64,000 bases of DNA, from contig CANQNK010000013.1 in assembly GCA_947625195.1 (NCBI GenBank), positions 1-64,000 of the forward strand. The letters are read 5' to 3'. The first letter of the stretch is position 1. Every line of letters starts with the position of its first letter. The notes beneath the pieces were generated by a model. It ran no database searches. It was not told where the DNA came from and saw only the letters and a list, made by a program, of their open reading frames with translations. This stretch comes from an uncultured Clostridia bacterium (GTDB taxonomy: Bacteria; Bacillota; Clostridia; Oscillospirales; Ruminococcaceae). This document shows, piece by piece, positions 14,394 through 24,290 of this stretch. The translations under genes were made by a program, and so were the position numbers.

Positions 14394-16928
14394 TTACCAC
14401 AAAAAGCTTACGCCGTTTGAATGAGCGTTTATCTTTCCGAAGTCAGCCGTAGTTACCTTGCCGTCTCCAGTCACCTCAGCAACCGCAAAGTCGTAGTCGA
14501 TAAGCAGTACAACTTCTCTTGCATGAGCATTAGCCTGTGCTGCATCGGCGGTAGTTATTTCGCCGTCTCCGTTGACATCTCCTACAAGATGTATCTCTGC
14601 GTCCATGGATTCATCCTTATCAACCAAGTTTATCTCGTAGAGTCTGCTTACAAAGTTTTTCTTTGAAAATTCAACTATATAAGCACCTGCCTCAAGCTTT
14701 GCACTATAGGTCATATCACCAGCCGCAGTACCTGTGTAAACAGGCTCTGTCTCGCCTTCCTTTGTAATCGTTACGGTTACCGGAGTATCATCTCCTCCGG
14801 GGGCGTTTATCGTACCGCTCAATGTCATTGTATCCGGCTCCGTAGGAGGTGGGGTCGGTATAATTCCGGTTGCAGGCAAAACCTCATCATAGGTGTCGCC
14901 GCATACCGAGCATGTATAGCGTCTGTATCCGTCCTCGGTCTCCGTTGGATCAACTCTATCCGACAGAGCGTATTTATGACCTGCAACCAGCACCCTGTTA
15001 TATTCTGCCTTATCGTCATCACAAACGTAAACCTCATATCCGTCCACTGTGCAGGTTGCCTCTTTTTTATCGCTTATTTTAAAGTTGTGAACGTGACCTT
15101 CAGTAACCATTATTGAATAGTAGGTAATCTTAATGTCACAATCATTAGATACATAGTAAAGATTTAATGCGTTGCCGCCGTTCGCCCTTGAACCGGAGTA
15201 GGTTGCCAGAACTCCCTGAGCCTCAATCACAGCGGTATACTCACCTGTTGCCTCGTCATAGGTACAGTCGCTTATCGTGACAAAGTTGTCATCCCAACCG
15301 CTCCAGGTTTCGTCGTCATAAGGCTTGATGTTAAACATTTTTTCGCTGTCAGAAACCTCTCTGTCAACTGTAAATTTAAGGGTAATCTTATTAACTTTGC
15401 CTATGTCCGCCGTATCAGAAGCTACGCTCTTGATATACAAGTCAGCCTGCGTGTTCTCTTTTGAGCTTTCAAAATCATCATTTTCTGAAATAATTACGAT
15501 TTCCTCAGAATAGCTTGCAGATTTTTCAAGAGCTGTGTACGCTTTAACAAGCTTATCGTAAGCAGCGGTGTACTCGCTGTCTGTACCGCTGTTTTTAAGA
15601 AGATTCTGTGCCTCTGTCAAAGCCGACTTTAAAGATGCCCATGTTTCGGTAGTATAGTTTTCTTCCAAAAGCTCGGAAACCATATCAACTGTTCTCTGCA
15701 AATTGTCCTTAGCTGAGGAGAACACGCTTACTATAGCCTCTACTATCTCCGGCATTACTACGGTTTTTGTGTTTCTGTTAAACAGTCCGAAGCTGTTTGA
15801 AACCGCTCCGTTATCCCAGTAAACGGGAACGCATCCGTACTGCTTTGCATACTCACAAAGCGTCTTGTCATAATATGCCCTGAACTTTGTGTTTTCAGTG
15901 TCATTCGAAGATTTGTTGATACATCCGTATTCACCTATTATAACGGGATAGCCTGCTTTTACAAACTTATCATATACCTTTTTAAATTGTCCAGCCATGT
16001 AAGTTTCGTCAGCATCCCATGGCGCCCTCTTCGATGGATCAGAATCTTTTCCCCACTGAGAATAGCTTGTACTTGTGCCGCCTCCGCAGAAGTCCCAGGG
16101 AGCATAATAGTGAACGGAAACCATAATTCTGTTTTTGGTGATTGAAGAATCTCTATGTGTGTCAGTAGGTAAAGCAAAGCCATAATTTCCTACCGTATAA
16201 TCAATATCTGTGTTCCACCCCGGGATAAGCAGCCAGCGCTTTGCGTTATTAGAGCCTGTCTGACGAACGGTATCAACGAAAATCTGGTTATATGCGTTAA
16301 TGTTTTCGTAGTACGCTTTAACGGGATTATGATATTCTCCGTCAAACTCCTCATTCATAGACTCAAAAATAAGATGCTCATCATAGTCCTTAAACTTATT
16401 TGCGATCTGCTTCCAGCAAGCCTCATATTTTTCCTTTATTGCCGGCTGCTCATTGTCGGGAGCATTGCACAAAAGCCAACCGCCACCAACGGTGTTATAA
16501 CCGTCTCCGTGCATATTGATAATTACATACATATCCAGATCGTATGCGTAATCAACGACCTCTTTTATTCTGGCAAGCCAGCTCTCATCGATCTTATAGC
16601 CTGAGGCCTTGTCGCCTATGTAGCCAAGATAAGAAATCGGTACTCTTACCGTATTAAAGCCCGCGTCTTTAACAGCCTGAATAAGATCCTTTGTTATTAC
16701 CGGATTGCCCCAAGCGGTCTCATTGGGTGTACCGTTTGATGCCGCCTCGAGCTGATTTCCAACGTTCCAGCCCGCACCCATAGCGGCTACAATACTGTCT
16801 TGGTCCATATCAGTAAAAGTATCCGCCGCCGTTGCAACAGAATTATCTGTAAATGAATATGACGTAAATAGTGCCGTCACAGCCAATGCAGCAGCAGATA
16901 AGCTACTGATTATTTTTTTGAACTTCAT
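14394..16928 (-). CDS. Secreted GH5 endoglucanase/glycanase with dockerin
   Basis: A large secreted beta-glycanase, probably cellulosomal. In order: signal peptide to about residue 35; GH5 catalytic barrel at about 40-405, with GAGWNVGNQLEA near the start, acid/base Glu in IFESMNEEFDG and nucleophile Glu in VIIGEYGCIN; a FIVAR-like helical spacer at about 415-475; a beta-rich module with DETWSGWDDNFVTISD, possibly carbohydrate-binding; a Cys-paired module with repeated C-x2-C/C-x5-C pattern (YTCSVCGDTYDEVLPATG); a Pro linker; a carboxypeptidase-regulatory-like beta domain; and a type I dockerin with two calcium loops, VNGDGEITTADAAQANAHAR and VTGDGKVTTADFGKINAHSN. ATG 16928 follows AAGGAGGAAGATT. 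No cohesin is encoded nearby. Confidence 0.93.
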   Translation of the reverse strand: MKFKKIISSLSAAALAVTALFTSYSFTDNSVATAADTFTDMDQDSIVAAMGAGWNVGNQLEAASNGTPNETAWGNPVITKDLIQAVKDAGFNTVRVPISYLGYIGDKASGYKIDESWLARIKEVVDYAYDLDMYVIINMHGDGYNTVGGGWLLCNAPDNEQPAIKEKYEACWKQIANKFKDYDEHLIFESMNEEFDGEYHNPVKAYYENINAYNQIFVDTVRQTGSNNAKRWLLIPGWNTDIDYTVGNYGFALPTDTHRDSSITKNRIMVSVHYYAPWDFCGGGTSTSYSQWGKDSDPSKRAPWDADETYMAGQFKKVYDKFVKAGYPVIIGEYGCINKSSNDTENTKFRAYYDKTLCEYAKQYGCVPVYWDNGAVSNSFGLFNRNTKTVVMPEIVEAIVSVFSSAKDNLQRTVDMVSELLEENYTTETWASLKSALTEAQNLLKNSGTDSEYTAAYDKLVKAYTALEKSASYSEEIVIISENDDFESSKENTQADLYIKSVASDTADIGKVNKITLKFTVDREVSDSEKMFNIKPYDDETWSGWDDNFVTISDCTYDEATGEYTAVIEAQGVLATYSGSRANGGNALNLYYVSNDCDIKITYYSIMVTEGHVHNFKISDKKEATCTVDGYEVYVCDDDKAEYNRVLVAGHKYALSDRVDPTETEDGYRRYTCSVCGDTYDEVLPATGIIPTPPPTEPDTMTLSGTINAPGGDDTPVTVTITKEGETEPVYTGTAAGDMTYSAKLEAGAYIVEFSKKNFVSRLYEINLVDKDESMDAEIHLVGDVNGDGEITTADAAQANAHAREVVLLIDYDFAVAEVTGDGKVTTADFGKINAHSNGVSFLW

Positions 16929-17114
16929 AATCTTCCTCCTTAACATACAAAGATATAATTAAATAATACCACTATTTCTTATTTTTTTCTATTGACTATT
17001 TTAACAATGTTTATATGCACGCTTTATGCAAAAGAAACAAAAACCAGAACAGAGTATTTCAATTACCGACATATCCGCCGTCTGAAACCGACAGCGGATT
17101 AACGTAAACTCATT

Positions 17115-19193
17115 CTATTCAACCGAATTTTTTGCGATAACTTCGGCAACAAGCTGCGGTGGAAGCTGCTCGTACCTTGCCATTTCAAGATCAAAGGAGC
17201 CTCTGCCCTGGGTGGTCTGACGAAGATACAGAGTAAAATCAGACATCTCCGCTATAGGAACATCCGCGATAATATCCGTCATACCCTTCTTGTCCGAAGG
17301 ATTCATACCGAGCACGCGGCCTCTTCTTTTATTGAGTTCTCCCATAACGTCACCGGTGTTGTCGTCGGGAACGGTTACGGTAAGCGAACCTATGGGCTCT
17401 AAAAGCACCGGGTCAGCCTGACGAAGCCCTTCCTTGTAGGCGATAGCGGCGGCGGTTTTAAACGCCATTTCCGAAGAGTCCACAGGGTGGTAAGAGCCGT
17501 CCACAAGAATAGCTTTAAGTCCTACAACAGGGAATCCCGCAAGAACTCCTTTTTTAACACTTTCCTGAAGCCCTTTTTCAACAGCCGGGAAGAAGTTTTT
17601 AGGAACCGCTCCGCCGAACACCTTTTCCTCAAAAATAAGCTCGTCAGAAACGCACGGTTCAAATTCGATCCAAACATCGCCGTACTGACCGTGACCGCCC
17701 GACTGCTTTTTGTGTCTGCCCTGAACCTTGACCTTTTTGCGTATGGTTTCCTTATACGGAACCTTTGGAACTGTAATATCAACATCTATGCCGAAATCCC
17801 TGTTAAGCCTTCCTATTGTAGTGTCAAGATGAAGTCCACCGAGAGAGCTTAAAATCATCTCCTTTGTAGATTCGTCCTGAGCATAGCTTATCGTCAGGTC
17901 TTCAGACAAAAGCTTTGATACTGCGGCGGAAATCTTGCTTTCATCGCCGCCCTTTGATTTTATCGCCATTTTGTGGCAAGGCTTTGGAAATGCTATTTTC
18001 TCAAGCTTGACCACGCGTGAAGGATCGCATATGGTGTCATTGGTCTGGCAGCTCATCTTAGCGGCAACCGCTATATCACCGCAGCCGACCTCGGAAATCT
18101 CCTCGGTCTTCTTGCCGTTTAAAATCATCAGCTTTCCTACCTTTTCACGCTCACCGGACTCAGCATTTACAACCTCCTTGCCGGTAGAGAGCTTTCCGCT
18201 GAACACCTTTATATAAGACATTTTTCCCACAAAAGGATCTGCTACGGTTTTGAAAACAAACGCAGAAAGCGGAGCGTTTTCATCACACTCTATCTCGACC
18301 ATATCGCCTTCAGCGCTCTCGCCTATCTTTTTCTCCTTCTCGCTCGGCGCGGGAAGAAGCAACGATATCTCCTTCAACAGCATATCAACACCCGCGAGCG
18401 TAGTCGACGAAACGCAGGTTACGGGAGTTATGATTCCCTCGTTCATTCCCTTGTGTATTCCGTCGATAAGCTCCTTCTGAGTAAACGGTTCGCCTGAAAA
18501 GAACTTTTCAAAAAGCGCCTCGTCAGTTTCGGCAACGGCCTCAGAAACCGCCTCGATAAGTCCGTCTATTCTGTACCCCATCTTTTCGGATACCTCGGCA
18601 GTAGGCATATCGGTTTCAACGGCGTTTCCGTTTTCATCGTACTTATACGCCTTCATTTCAATTAGATTAACGTATGAAACTATTTTTCTGTCCGCGATTA
18701 CCGGAACTACAACAGGGCATACGGTAGGCCCGAACTCTGCCTTGAGCTGAGTCAACACATTGTTGAAGTTTGCATTTTCATCGTCAAGCTTTGTAACGAC
18801 AAACATTCTCGGTTTGCCCGTTTCAACTGCATAGTCGTAAGCCTTATGAGTACCTACCTTTACTCCTGACTTTCCCGAAACGGTGATGATAACCGAACCG
18901 CTTGCAAAAATACCCTCCATCATCTCCCCTGCAAAGTCAAAAAGTCCTGGCGTATCGAGAATATTAACCTTGAAGCCGTCCTTTTCAAAGCAGGATAGAG
19001 ATGTATACACCGAGCATTTTCTCTTGATCTCCTCCGGCATATAGTCGGAAACAGTGTTGCCGTCTGATACCTTTCCCAAGCGGTCAGACACTCCGGATTT
19101 ATATAGCAAAGCCTCTGTAAGCGAAGTCTTTCCGGATCCCGCATGGCCGGCAATCGCTATATTCTTGATTTTTGTGCTGTCATATGCTTTCAT
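17115..19193 (-). CDS. Elongation factor G-like GTPase
   Basis: A translation-factor GTPase of the EF-G2/FusA2 type. G1 is GHAGSGKTS, G3 DTPGLFDFAG, and G4 TKLD in place of the canonical NKxD, which marks the EF-G-like paralogue rather than true EF-G. EF-G domains II-V follow, with YGDVWIEFEP and GSYHPVDSSEMAFKTAAA in domain IV and KRRGRVLGMNPSDKKGMTDI in domain V. 692 residues is the full length. The start ATG follows GGAGCAGAAAAA. The role is not established; such paralogues may aid ribosome recycling or tetracycline-type tolerance. It is monocistronic. Confidence 0.9.
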   Translation of the reverse strand: MKAYDSTKIKNIAIAGHAGSGKTSLTEALLYKSGVSDRLGKVSDGNTVSDYMPEEIKRKCSVYTSLSCFEKDGFKVNILDTPGLFDFAGEMMEGIFASGSVIITVSGKSGVKVGTHKAYDYAVETGKPRMFVVTKLDDENANFNNVLTQLKAEFGPTVCPVVVPVIADRKIVSYVNLIEMKAYKYDENGNAVETDMPTAEVSEKMGYRIDGLIEAVSEAVAETDEALFEKFFSGEPFTQKELIDGIHKGMNEGIITPVTCVSSTTLAGVDMLLKEISLLLPAPSEKEKKIGESAEGDMVEIECDENAPLSAFVFKTVADPFVGKMSYIKVFSGKLSTGKEVVNAESGEREKVGKLMILNGKKTEEISEVGCGDIAVAAKMSCQTNDTICDPSRVVKLEKIAFPKPCHKMAIKSKGGDESKISAAVSKLLSEDLTISYAQDESTKEMILSSLGGLHLDTTIGRLNRDFGIDVDITVPKVPYKETIRKKVKVQGRHKKQSGGHGQYGDVWIEFEPCVSDELIFEEKVFGGAVPKNFFPAVEKGLQESVKKGVLAGFPVVGLKAILVDGSYHPVDSSEMAFKTAAAIAYKEGLRQADPVLLEPIGSLTVTVPDDNTGDVMGELNKRRGRVLGMNPSDKKGMTDIIADVPIAEMSDFTLYLRQTTQGRGSFDLEMARYEQLPPQLVAEVIAKNSVE

Positions 19194-19368
19194 TTTTTCT
19201 GCTCCTATCTGAATTATTAGTTATCGCCAATATTTAAAAGCGTTTAGTTAATTATATACTATTTTAACAAAAATTGCAATACCCCGAGTCTAATTTTTTT
19301 ATAAAATGCCTAATACCATCTTTTGCGTACACAAAGAAATAAATCCGATTAAATTTATCACGTATGTC

Positions 19369-19397
19369 TTTACTTTTGCGCTTTTATGTGTTAAAAT
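19369..19397 (+). promoter_or_regulatory. Promoter of the acyl-CoA synthetase gene
   Basis: TTTACT (19369-19374), 17-nt spacer, TAAAAT (19392-19397). The start codon is at 19438. Confidence 0.6.
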
Positions 19398-19437
19398 GAA
19401 AAAGCAATAAACAGTATATTAACGAGGTGATAATAAT

Positions 19438-21078
19438 ATGCCTATTACAGATCTGCTCAGACAAAATGCAAAAAACTACCCAGGCGACATTTGTCTTGTC
19501 GAGATAAATCCGTCAATAAGAGAAAACAAGCGCAGGACCTGGAGAGAGTTTGACCTTATAGAGCCCGCTGCTCAGGATTACTACCGCAGGGAAATTACAT
19601 GGGCGGTATTTGATGAAAAGGCAAACCGCTTTGCAAACCTTCTTATATCGCGTGGTATCAAAAAAGGAGACAAGGTAGGTATACTTCTTATGAACTGCCT
19701 TGAGTGGCTTCCAATTTATTTCGGTGCTCTGAAAGCGGGAGCTATTGCGGTGCCGCTTAATTTCAGATACACCGCAGATGAAATAAAATACTGCGTTGAT
19801 CTTGCGGACGTTGACGTTTTGGTTTTCGGCCCGGAATTTATCGGAAGGGTTGAAGAAATTGCTGACCTTATCGTCAGAGTGAAGTATCTGTTTTATGTCG
19901 GGGAAAGCTGTCCCGGCTTTGCCGAACATTATGACAGTCTGGCTGCGAACTGTCACAGCTCAGACCCCGATATTGAGCTTACCGACAGCGACAACGCGGC
20001 CATTTATTTTTCTTCAGGAACTACCGGATTTCCAAAGGCGATACTGCATAATCACGAGAGCCTTATGCACTCCTGCCGGGTTGAGCAAAAGCATCACTCA
20101 CAGACAAAGGACGATGTGTTTCTTTGCATTCCTCCTCTGTATCACACGGGAGCTAAAATGCACTGGTTCGGAAGTCTGCTGTCGGCCTCAAAGGCGGTGC
20201 TTTTAAAGGGTGTCAAGCCGGAATTTATCATACAGGCGGTACATCAGGAGAAATGCACGATAGTGTGGCTTTTAGTGCCGTGGGCGCAGGACATTTTAGA
20301 TGCTGTTGAACGCGGCGACATCGATCTTAATAAATACGACCTGTCAAGCTGGAGGCTTATGCACATAGGCGCTCAGCCCGTTCCGCCGAGCCTTATAAAG
20401 CGCTGGAAAGAGGTCTTTCCGAATCATCAATATGATACAAACTACGGACTTTCGGAATCAATAGGCCCGGGCTGCGTTCACCTAGGAGTTGAAAACATTC
20501 ACAAGGTAGGCGCAATCGGAAAGGCGGGCTTTGGTTGGGATGTAAAAATAGTCGATGAGAACGGCGATCTCGTTAAGCCCGGCAGAGTAGGCGAGCTTTG
20601 CGTTAAAGGCCCGGGTGTTATGACCTGCTACTACAAAGACGAGAACGCAACCGCAGAGGTTTTAAAGGACGGCTGGCTTTTTACGGGAGATATGGCGGAA
20701 GAGGACAGCGACGGCTTTATCTACCTCGTTGACCGCAAAAAGGACGTTATAATCAGCGGAGGCGAAAACCTTTATCCGGTTCAGATAGAAGACTTCTTAA
20801 GAAGTCACGAAAGCATAAAGGACGTTGCGGTAATAGGACTTCCCGACAAGCGTTTGGGTGAGATTGCGGCGGCTATAATCGAGGTAAAGGAAGGTCACAG
20901 CCTTACCGAGGACGACATAACCGCATTCTGCATAGGACTTCCCAGATACAAACGACCGCACAAGATAATCTTTGCGCCAGTTCCGAGAAATGCCACCGGC
21001 AAAATAGAAAAACCAAAGCTGAGAAGCATTTACTGCGGCGAAAGCGTTGTTGCAAAGCAAAACGAAATTGAGGTATGA
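19438..21078 (+). CDS. Acyl-CoA synthetase (AMP-binding, class I adenylate-forming)
   Basis: Activates a carboxylic acid as acyl-adenylate and transfers it to CoA. The core motifs are YFSSGTTGFPKAILHNHESL (P-loop-like), TNYGLSESIGPG, GWLFTGDMAEEDSDGFIYLV, DRKKDVIISGGENLYP, and the catalytic Lys in PRNATGKIEKPKLR. At 546 residues it has the length of medium/long-chain fatty-acid or related CoA ligases. The substrate cannot be told from sequence; no beta-oxidation, polyketide or NRPS genes are nearby. The start ATG follows GAGGTGATAATA. It ends at a bidirectional terminator shared with the convergent yfhO-like gene. Confidence 0.9.
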   Translation: MPITDLLRQNAKNYPGDICLVEINPSIRENKRRTWREFDLIEPAAQDYYRREITWAVFDEKANRFANLLISRGIKKGDKVGILLMNCLEWLPIYFGALKAGAIAVPLNFRYTADEIKYCVDLADVDVLVFGPEFIGRVEEIADLIVRVKYLFYVGESCPGFAEHYDSLAANCHSSDPDIELTDSDNAAIYFSSGTTGFPKAILHNHESLMHSCRVEQKHHSQTKDDVFLCIPPLYHTGAKMHWFGSLLSASKAVLLKGVKPEFIIQAVHQEKCTIVWLLVPWAQDILDAVERGDIDLNKYDLSSWRLMHIGAQPVPPSLIKRWKEVFPNHQYDTNYGLSESIGPGCVHLGVENIHKVGAIGKAGFGWDVKIVDENGDLVKPGRVGELCVKGPGVMTCYYKDENATAEVLKDGWLFTGDMAEEDSDGFIYLVDRKKDVIISGGENLYPVQIEDFLRSHESIKDVAVIGLPDKRLGEIAAAIIEVKEGHSLTEDDITAFCIGLPRYKRPHKIIFAPVPRNATGKIEKPKLRSIYCGESVVAKQNEIEV

Positions 21079-21113
21079 CAATAAGAAAACTTCCGCTTGC
21101 ATCAAGCCTTACA

Positions 21114-21156
21114 TAAAAAGACACAGACGATAATCCATCGCCTGTGTCTTTTTTGT
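21114..21156. terminator. Bidirectional terminator
   Basis: AAAAGACACAG-A-CGAT pairs with ATCG-C-CTGTGTCTTTT, one mismatch, with T-runs on both strands. It separates the convergent acyl-CoA synthetase and YfhO genes. Confidence 0.85.
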
Positions 21157-21163
21157 TTTGCAA

Positions 21164-24079
21164 CTACTTCTTTTTTATCTTCTTTGAAAAATCTATTTCT
21201 ACGTCTGATATATCTTTCTGGTTTTTGCCGCCGGACCTACCTTTGGCATCCTGCTCCTTTTTCTCTTCCGGAGAAAGTATAATATCATAAATCACCTTTC
21301 CAGATTTTGCACGGCGGCGATTGTAAATTATCAATGCAATAAACGCCGCAAGGCTGACAATGCTTATCACAATACCCGCCGTAAAGCCTTCAGGAGAGTA
21401 TTTAAGCTCTATCTCATACTCGCCCTCGTCAAGTCGGATTCCCAGCATACTTCCCGCGTGTGTCTTAACGCCGTTTTCATTATACGTATTGTTGCACACC
21501 GCTGCAGCATCCTGCTTTTCACCGTTTACATAAACGCTCCAGCCCTTTTCATACGGAATTGATGTGTACATAATTCCGCCGTGATTTACCTTGATGTTTC
21601 CCTTTATTTCCGTGTCGCTAACGCTTGTCACGTCAAGCGTTCCGTTTGATCTCAGCTTTTCTAAGCCCTCGTCAAACGCCTCGTCGTCAAGGCGGTAAAC
21701 ACAGCTTGTAAAAGTGTTTTTTCCCTCAGGCTTACTCTTTGTAGTTCCCGTTATCGTAACCGTCTCGCCCGCTTTAAGATATCCTATCTGACAGGCGTAA
21801 GGCATTGTAGACTTAAGAGCCAGCGTCTGAATGGGATTCTGAGAATTAGTTGTTGTAATGCTTATGCTGTCTATCTGGTCAAACTTAAAGCAGCCATAAT
21901 ACCAGCCGTCCTTTCCAACCGTGTATTTTAACGACAATGTTCCATTTGCTCCCGTGTTTGAACCATCGGGCTCATATGTGTGGGTGCCCGTGTTCTTTTC
22001 CTCACTTGTTACGGCAAGGTTTGCGCAGCCATCAGTTGAGGTTAGAGGTACATAATAGAAAATATATTTGTCAATCCCCGTCATTGCTTTAAACAACTGG
22101 TTCTGATAGTAAAACGGGATTGTTGATATAATATCCATATTTTCTATGTCGTCCTCGCACATAAATCCAAGCGGCAGATAAGCCTCGTTTTCGTAAAGCT
22201 TTACACTGCCCTCGGTATCAATAAGCTTATTGTATTTAGTATCGGCAGGAAGCTCTCCCGATACCCACATTGTATACTTTATATTCAGGACTGCATTTAT
22301 AAACGGCGTTGTTCTTGTATAATAATACCTGTTGCCGGCTCTTGAAGCCAAAAGTCCTAAGTTTTTGATATACTGCGTCGTTTCGCTGTTTACCATAGAT
22401 GAGAATATCGACACTCCCCTATACTGGAACAAAGCGGGATTGTTTATCGTACGAGGATTTCCCTCATCCTGAAATAGAGTTTCCATACGGTAAAAGCTGT
22501 CATCTGACGAACCGTATTCATCAACAAGCTTATCAATATCGTCTCTGGATGAAAAATAGGATTCATACGATGACGAGCCTACTGCCTGCGTTGCTTCCTT
22601 TACGTTTGCGTTTAGCTCAAAAACCATCGGAAACAGCAATATAAACGCTATTGCCTTGGTGTTTAAAAATCGAAATGCTACAAGAGCAAGGCAAACCAAA
22701 TATCCAAGCCCGAGGAACAAATTGCCTTTAAAGGTCGAATCTGAAACTCCCGCTAGCTTTGCTATATATAGCAAAATCACTAAAACAACAGCTCCGCCTA
22801 TAATCGACATCCAGTGCGACCTGTCAAGCTTGGTAAATGCTCTGTATCCTATGGCAAGCACCGCAAAGGCAAACAGGAATGAAAACCTTGCCGGTATCTG
22901 ATTCGGGAAGTGAAATCCGTGCCAAATGTAATCAAGTATATTGTAGTTACAGCTCAAAATCAGAAATCCGACCACTACTATATATACGATCTTTTCACGC
23001 ATTGATATCCTGTTGCACATAATCAGAACACCAAGCAATAAAATTGCAAGCAGTCCGCAGTACAGATTTATCTGATTTACCCTTGCGGGAGACGCTTCAT
23101 CTGAACCGGCCAAATCAGAAAATGCAAGAACATTCGACAAAAGCTCGGCAACGGTTTTATAAAATTTTGTTGTCTGAGGAAAGGTTGAACCTGCCGAATA
23201 GGTTTTTGCCAGAGAAAAAATCATAGGCAATTCCAAAACAGCCGTAATTCCCAGCGAAATTACCGTATAAAGCGCAATCTGTCCCAACCTTTTAAAAAAC
23301 TGTTTAACTGAAGGCCTGAGTATAACATTCACTGCAAAGAACATTATCGCTACAAATACGCAAACCATATACCCGATGTAGTAATTCGAGAAAAACGCAA
23401 TGGCAAGAGCTATAACATATGTCTTGTATCTTCCCTCACGCACAAGCGCATAGGTTCCCAAAAACACCAGCGGCGCAATGACAACGGTATCCAGCCACAT
23501 AATGTTCCAATAAAATACCATAAGATATCCGCACAGCGCGTACGGGATCGAAAACAACACTATCGAAAAATCGTTTCTCTTAAACGTGCCTCTTAAAAAC
23601 AGCGACATAAACAGTCCCGCGCAGCCGACCTTTATACATACGAACAGAGCCAGAACATCCCTTAAATATTCCGTCGGGATAAACAGGGTAATGAAATTTA
23701 ATGGGCTTGCGGTGTAATACGACATTACCGAAAGAAAATTCGTTCCCAGTCCGCTTCTCAGGGTATATAAAAGCGATCCGCCCGACTGTATCTTATCCTG
23801 CATTTCCTGCAAAAACGGAAAATACTGATGCCATCCGTCTGAAACCAGAAACTGCTGATCTCCGTCTGACGTAAATCCGTGAATGTTAAGAGAAGCAAAT
23901 GCCATTGCCATCAAAACAAACGGTATGATAAAAGAAAGCAAAACGAAAAAATAATTAGCAGCTATTTTTACGCCCTTTTTCTGAAGTATTTTTTTAGCAC
24001 GCTCAGGCATTTTCAAAGCCGCCGCGCCGTCCTCGTGGCGGGATAAAAATCCTGCCTTTTTGGTGCTTGCCTTATCCAA
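21164..24079 (-). CDS. YfhO family polytopic membrane protein
   Basis: A large GT-C-like membrane protein. About 13 membrane segments fill residues 35-500 (such as NYFFVLLSFIIPFVLMAMAF), followed by an extracytoplasmic domain and a last membrane helix near 915 (GIVISIVSLAAFIALII), then a basic tail. Family signature segments include SDGDQQFLVSDGWHQYFPFL, SLLYTLRSGLGTNFLSVMSY and YYTASPLNFI. YfhO homologues take part in glycosylating lipoteichoic acid or other surface glycans; the role here is inferred. I prefer TTG 24079, which has AAGGTGATG just upstream; TTG 24097 is the alternative. The leader has a 9-bp inverted repeat. Confidence 0.88.
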   Translation of the reverse strand: MDKASTKKAGFLSRHEDGAAALKMPERAKKILQKKGVKIAANYFFVLLSFIIPFVLMAMAFASLNIHGFTSDGDQQFLVSDGWHQYFPFLQEMQDKIQSGGSLLYTLRSGLGTNFLSVMSYYTASPLNFITLFIPTEYLRDVLALFVCIKVGCAGLFMSLFLRGTFKRNDFSIVLFSIPYALCGYLMVFYWNIMWLDTVVIAPLVFLGTYALVREGRYKTYVIALAIAFFSNYYIGYMVCVFVAIMFFAVNVILRPSVKQFFKRLGQIALYTVISLGITAVLELPMIFSLAKTYSAGSTFPQTTKFYKTVAELLSNVLAFSDLAGSDEASPARVNQINLYCGLLAILLLGVLIMCNRISMREKIVYIVVVGFLILSCNYNILDYIWHGFHFPNQIPARFSFLFAFAVLAIGYRAFTKLDRSHWMSIIGGAVVLVILLYIAKLAGVSDSTFKGNLFLGLGYLVCLALVAFRFLNTKAIAFILLFPMVFELNANVKEATQAVGSSSYESYFSSRDDIDKLVDEYGSSDDSFYRMETLFQDEGNPRTINNPALFQYRGVSIFSSMVNSETTQYIKNLGLLASRAGNRYYYTRTTPFINAVLNIKYTMWVSGELPADTKYNKLIDTEGSVKLYENEAYLPLGFMCEDDIENMDIISTIPFYYQNQLFKAMTGIDKYIFYYVPLTSTDGCANLAVTSEEKNTGTHTYEPDGSNTGANGTLSLKYTVGKDGWYYGCFKFDQIDSISITTTNSQNPIQTLALKSTMPYACQIGYLKAGETVTITGTTKSKPEGKNTFTSCVYRLDDEAFDEGLEKLRSNGTLDVTSVSDTEIKGNIKVNHGGIMYTSIPYEKGWSVYVNGEKQDAAAVCNNTYNENGVKTHAGSMLGIRLDEGEYEIELKYSPEGFTAGIVISIVSLAAFIALIIYNRRRAKSGKVIYDIILSPEEKKEQDAKGRSGGKNQKDISDVEIDFSKKIKKK

Positions 24080-24110
24080 GCTCTCATCACCTTTCAAATT
24101 TTATTTGTGT

Positions 24111-24155
24111 TGCCAAAGTTCTTACCCCCCTGCCGCACTGGAAAATACTTTGGCA
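24111..24155. repeat. 9-bp inverted repeat in the leader between divergent genes
   Basis: TGCCAAAGT (24111-24119) and ACTTTGGCA (24147-24155) are exact inverses flanking a GC-rich 27-nt centre with CCCCCC and GCCGCACTGG. On the minus strand this lies in the leader of the YfhO gene. Role unknown. Confidence 0.55.
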
Positions 24156-24290
24156 TTAAATTCTTAAAATACATATATCAGTATATCACATTGCTTGTAA
24201 AAAGTAAATATGTTTTTAGTGAATATACCCGCGCGGTTGTGAATAAGCTTTAAAAAGGACAAAGCTAAAACGTTATATGGAGGAATTAAA

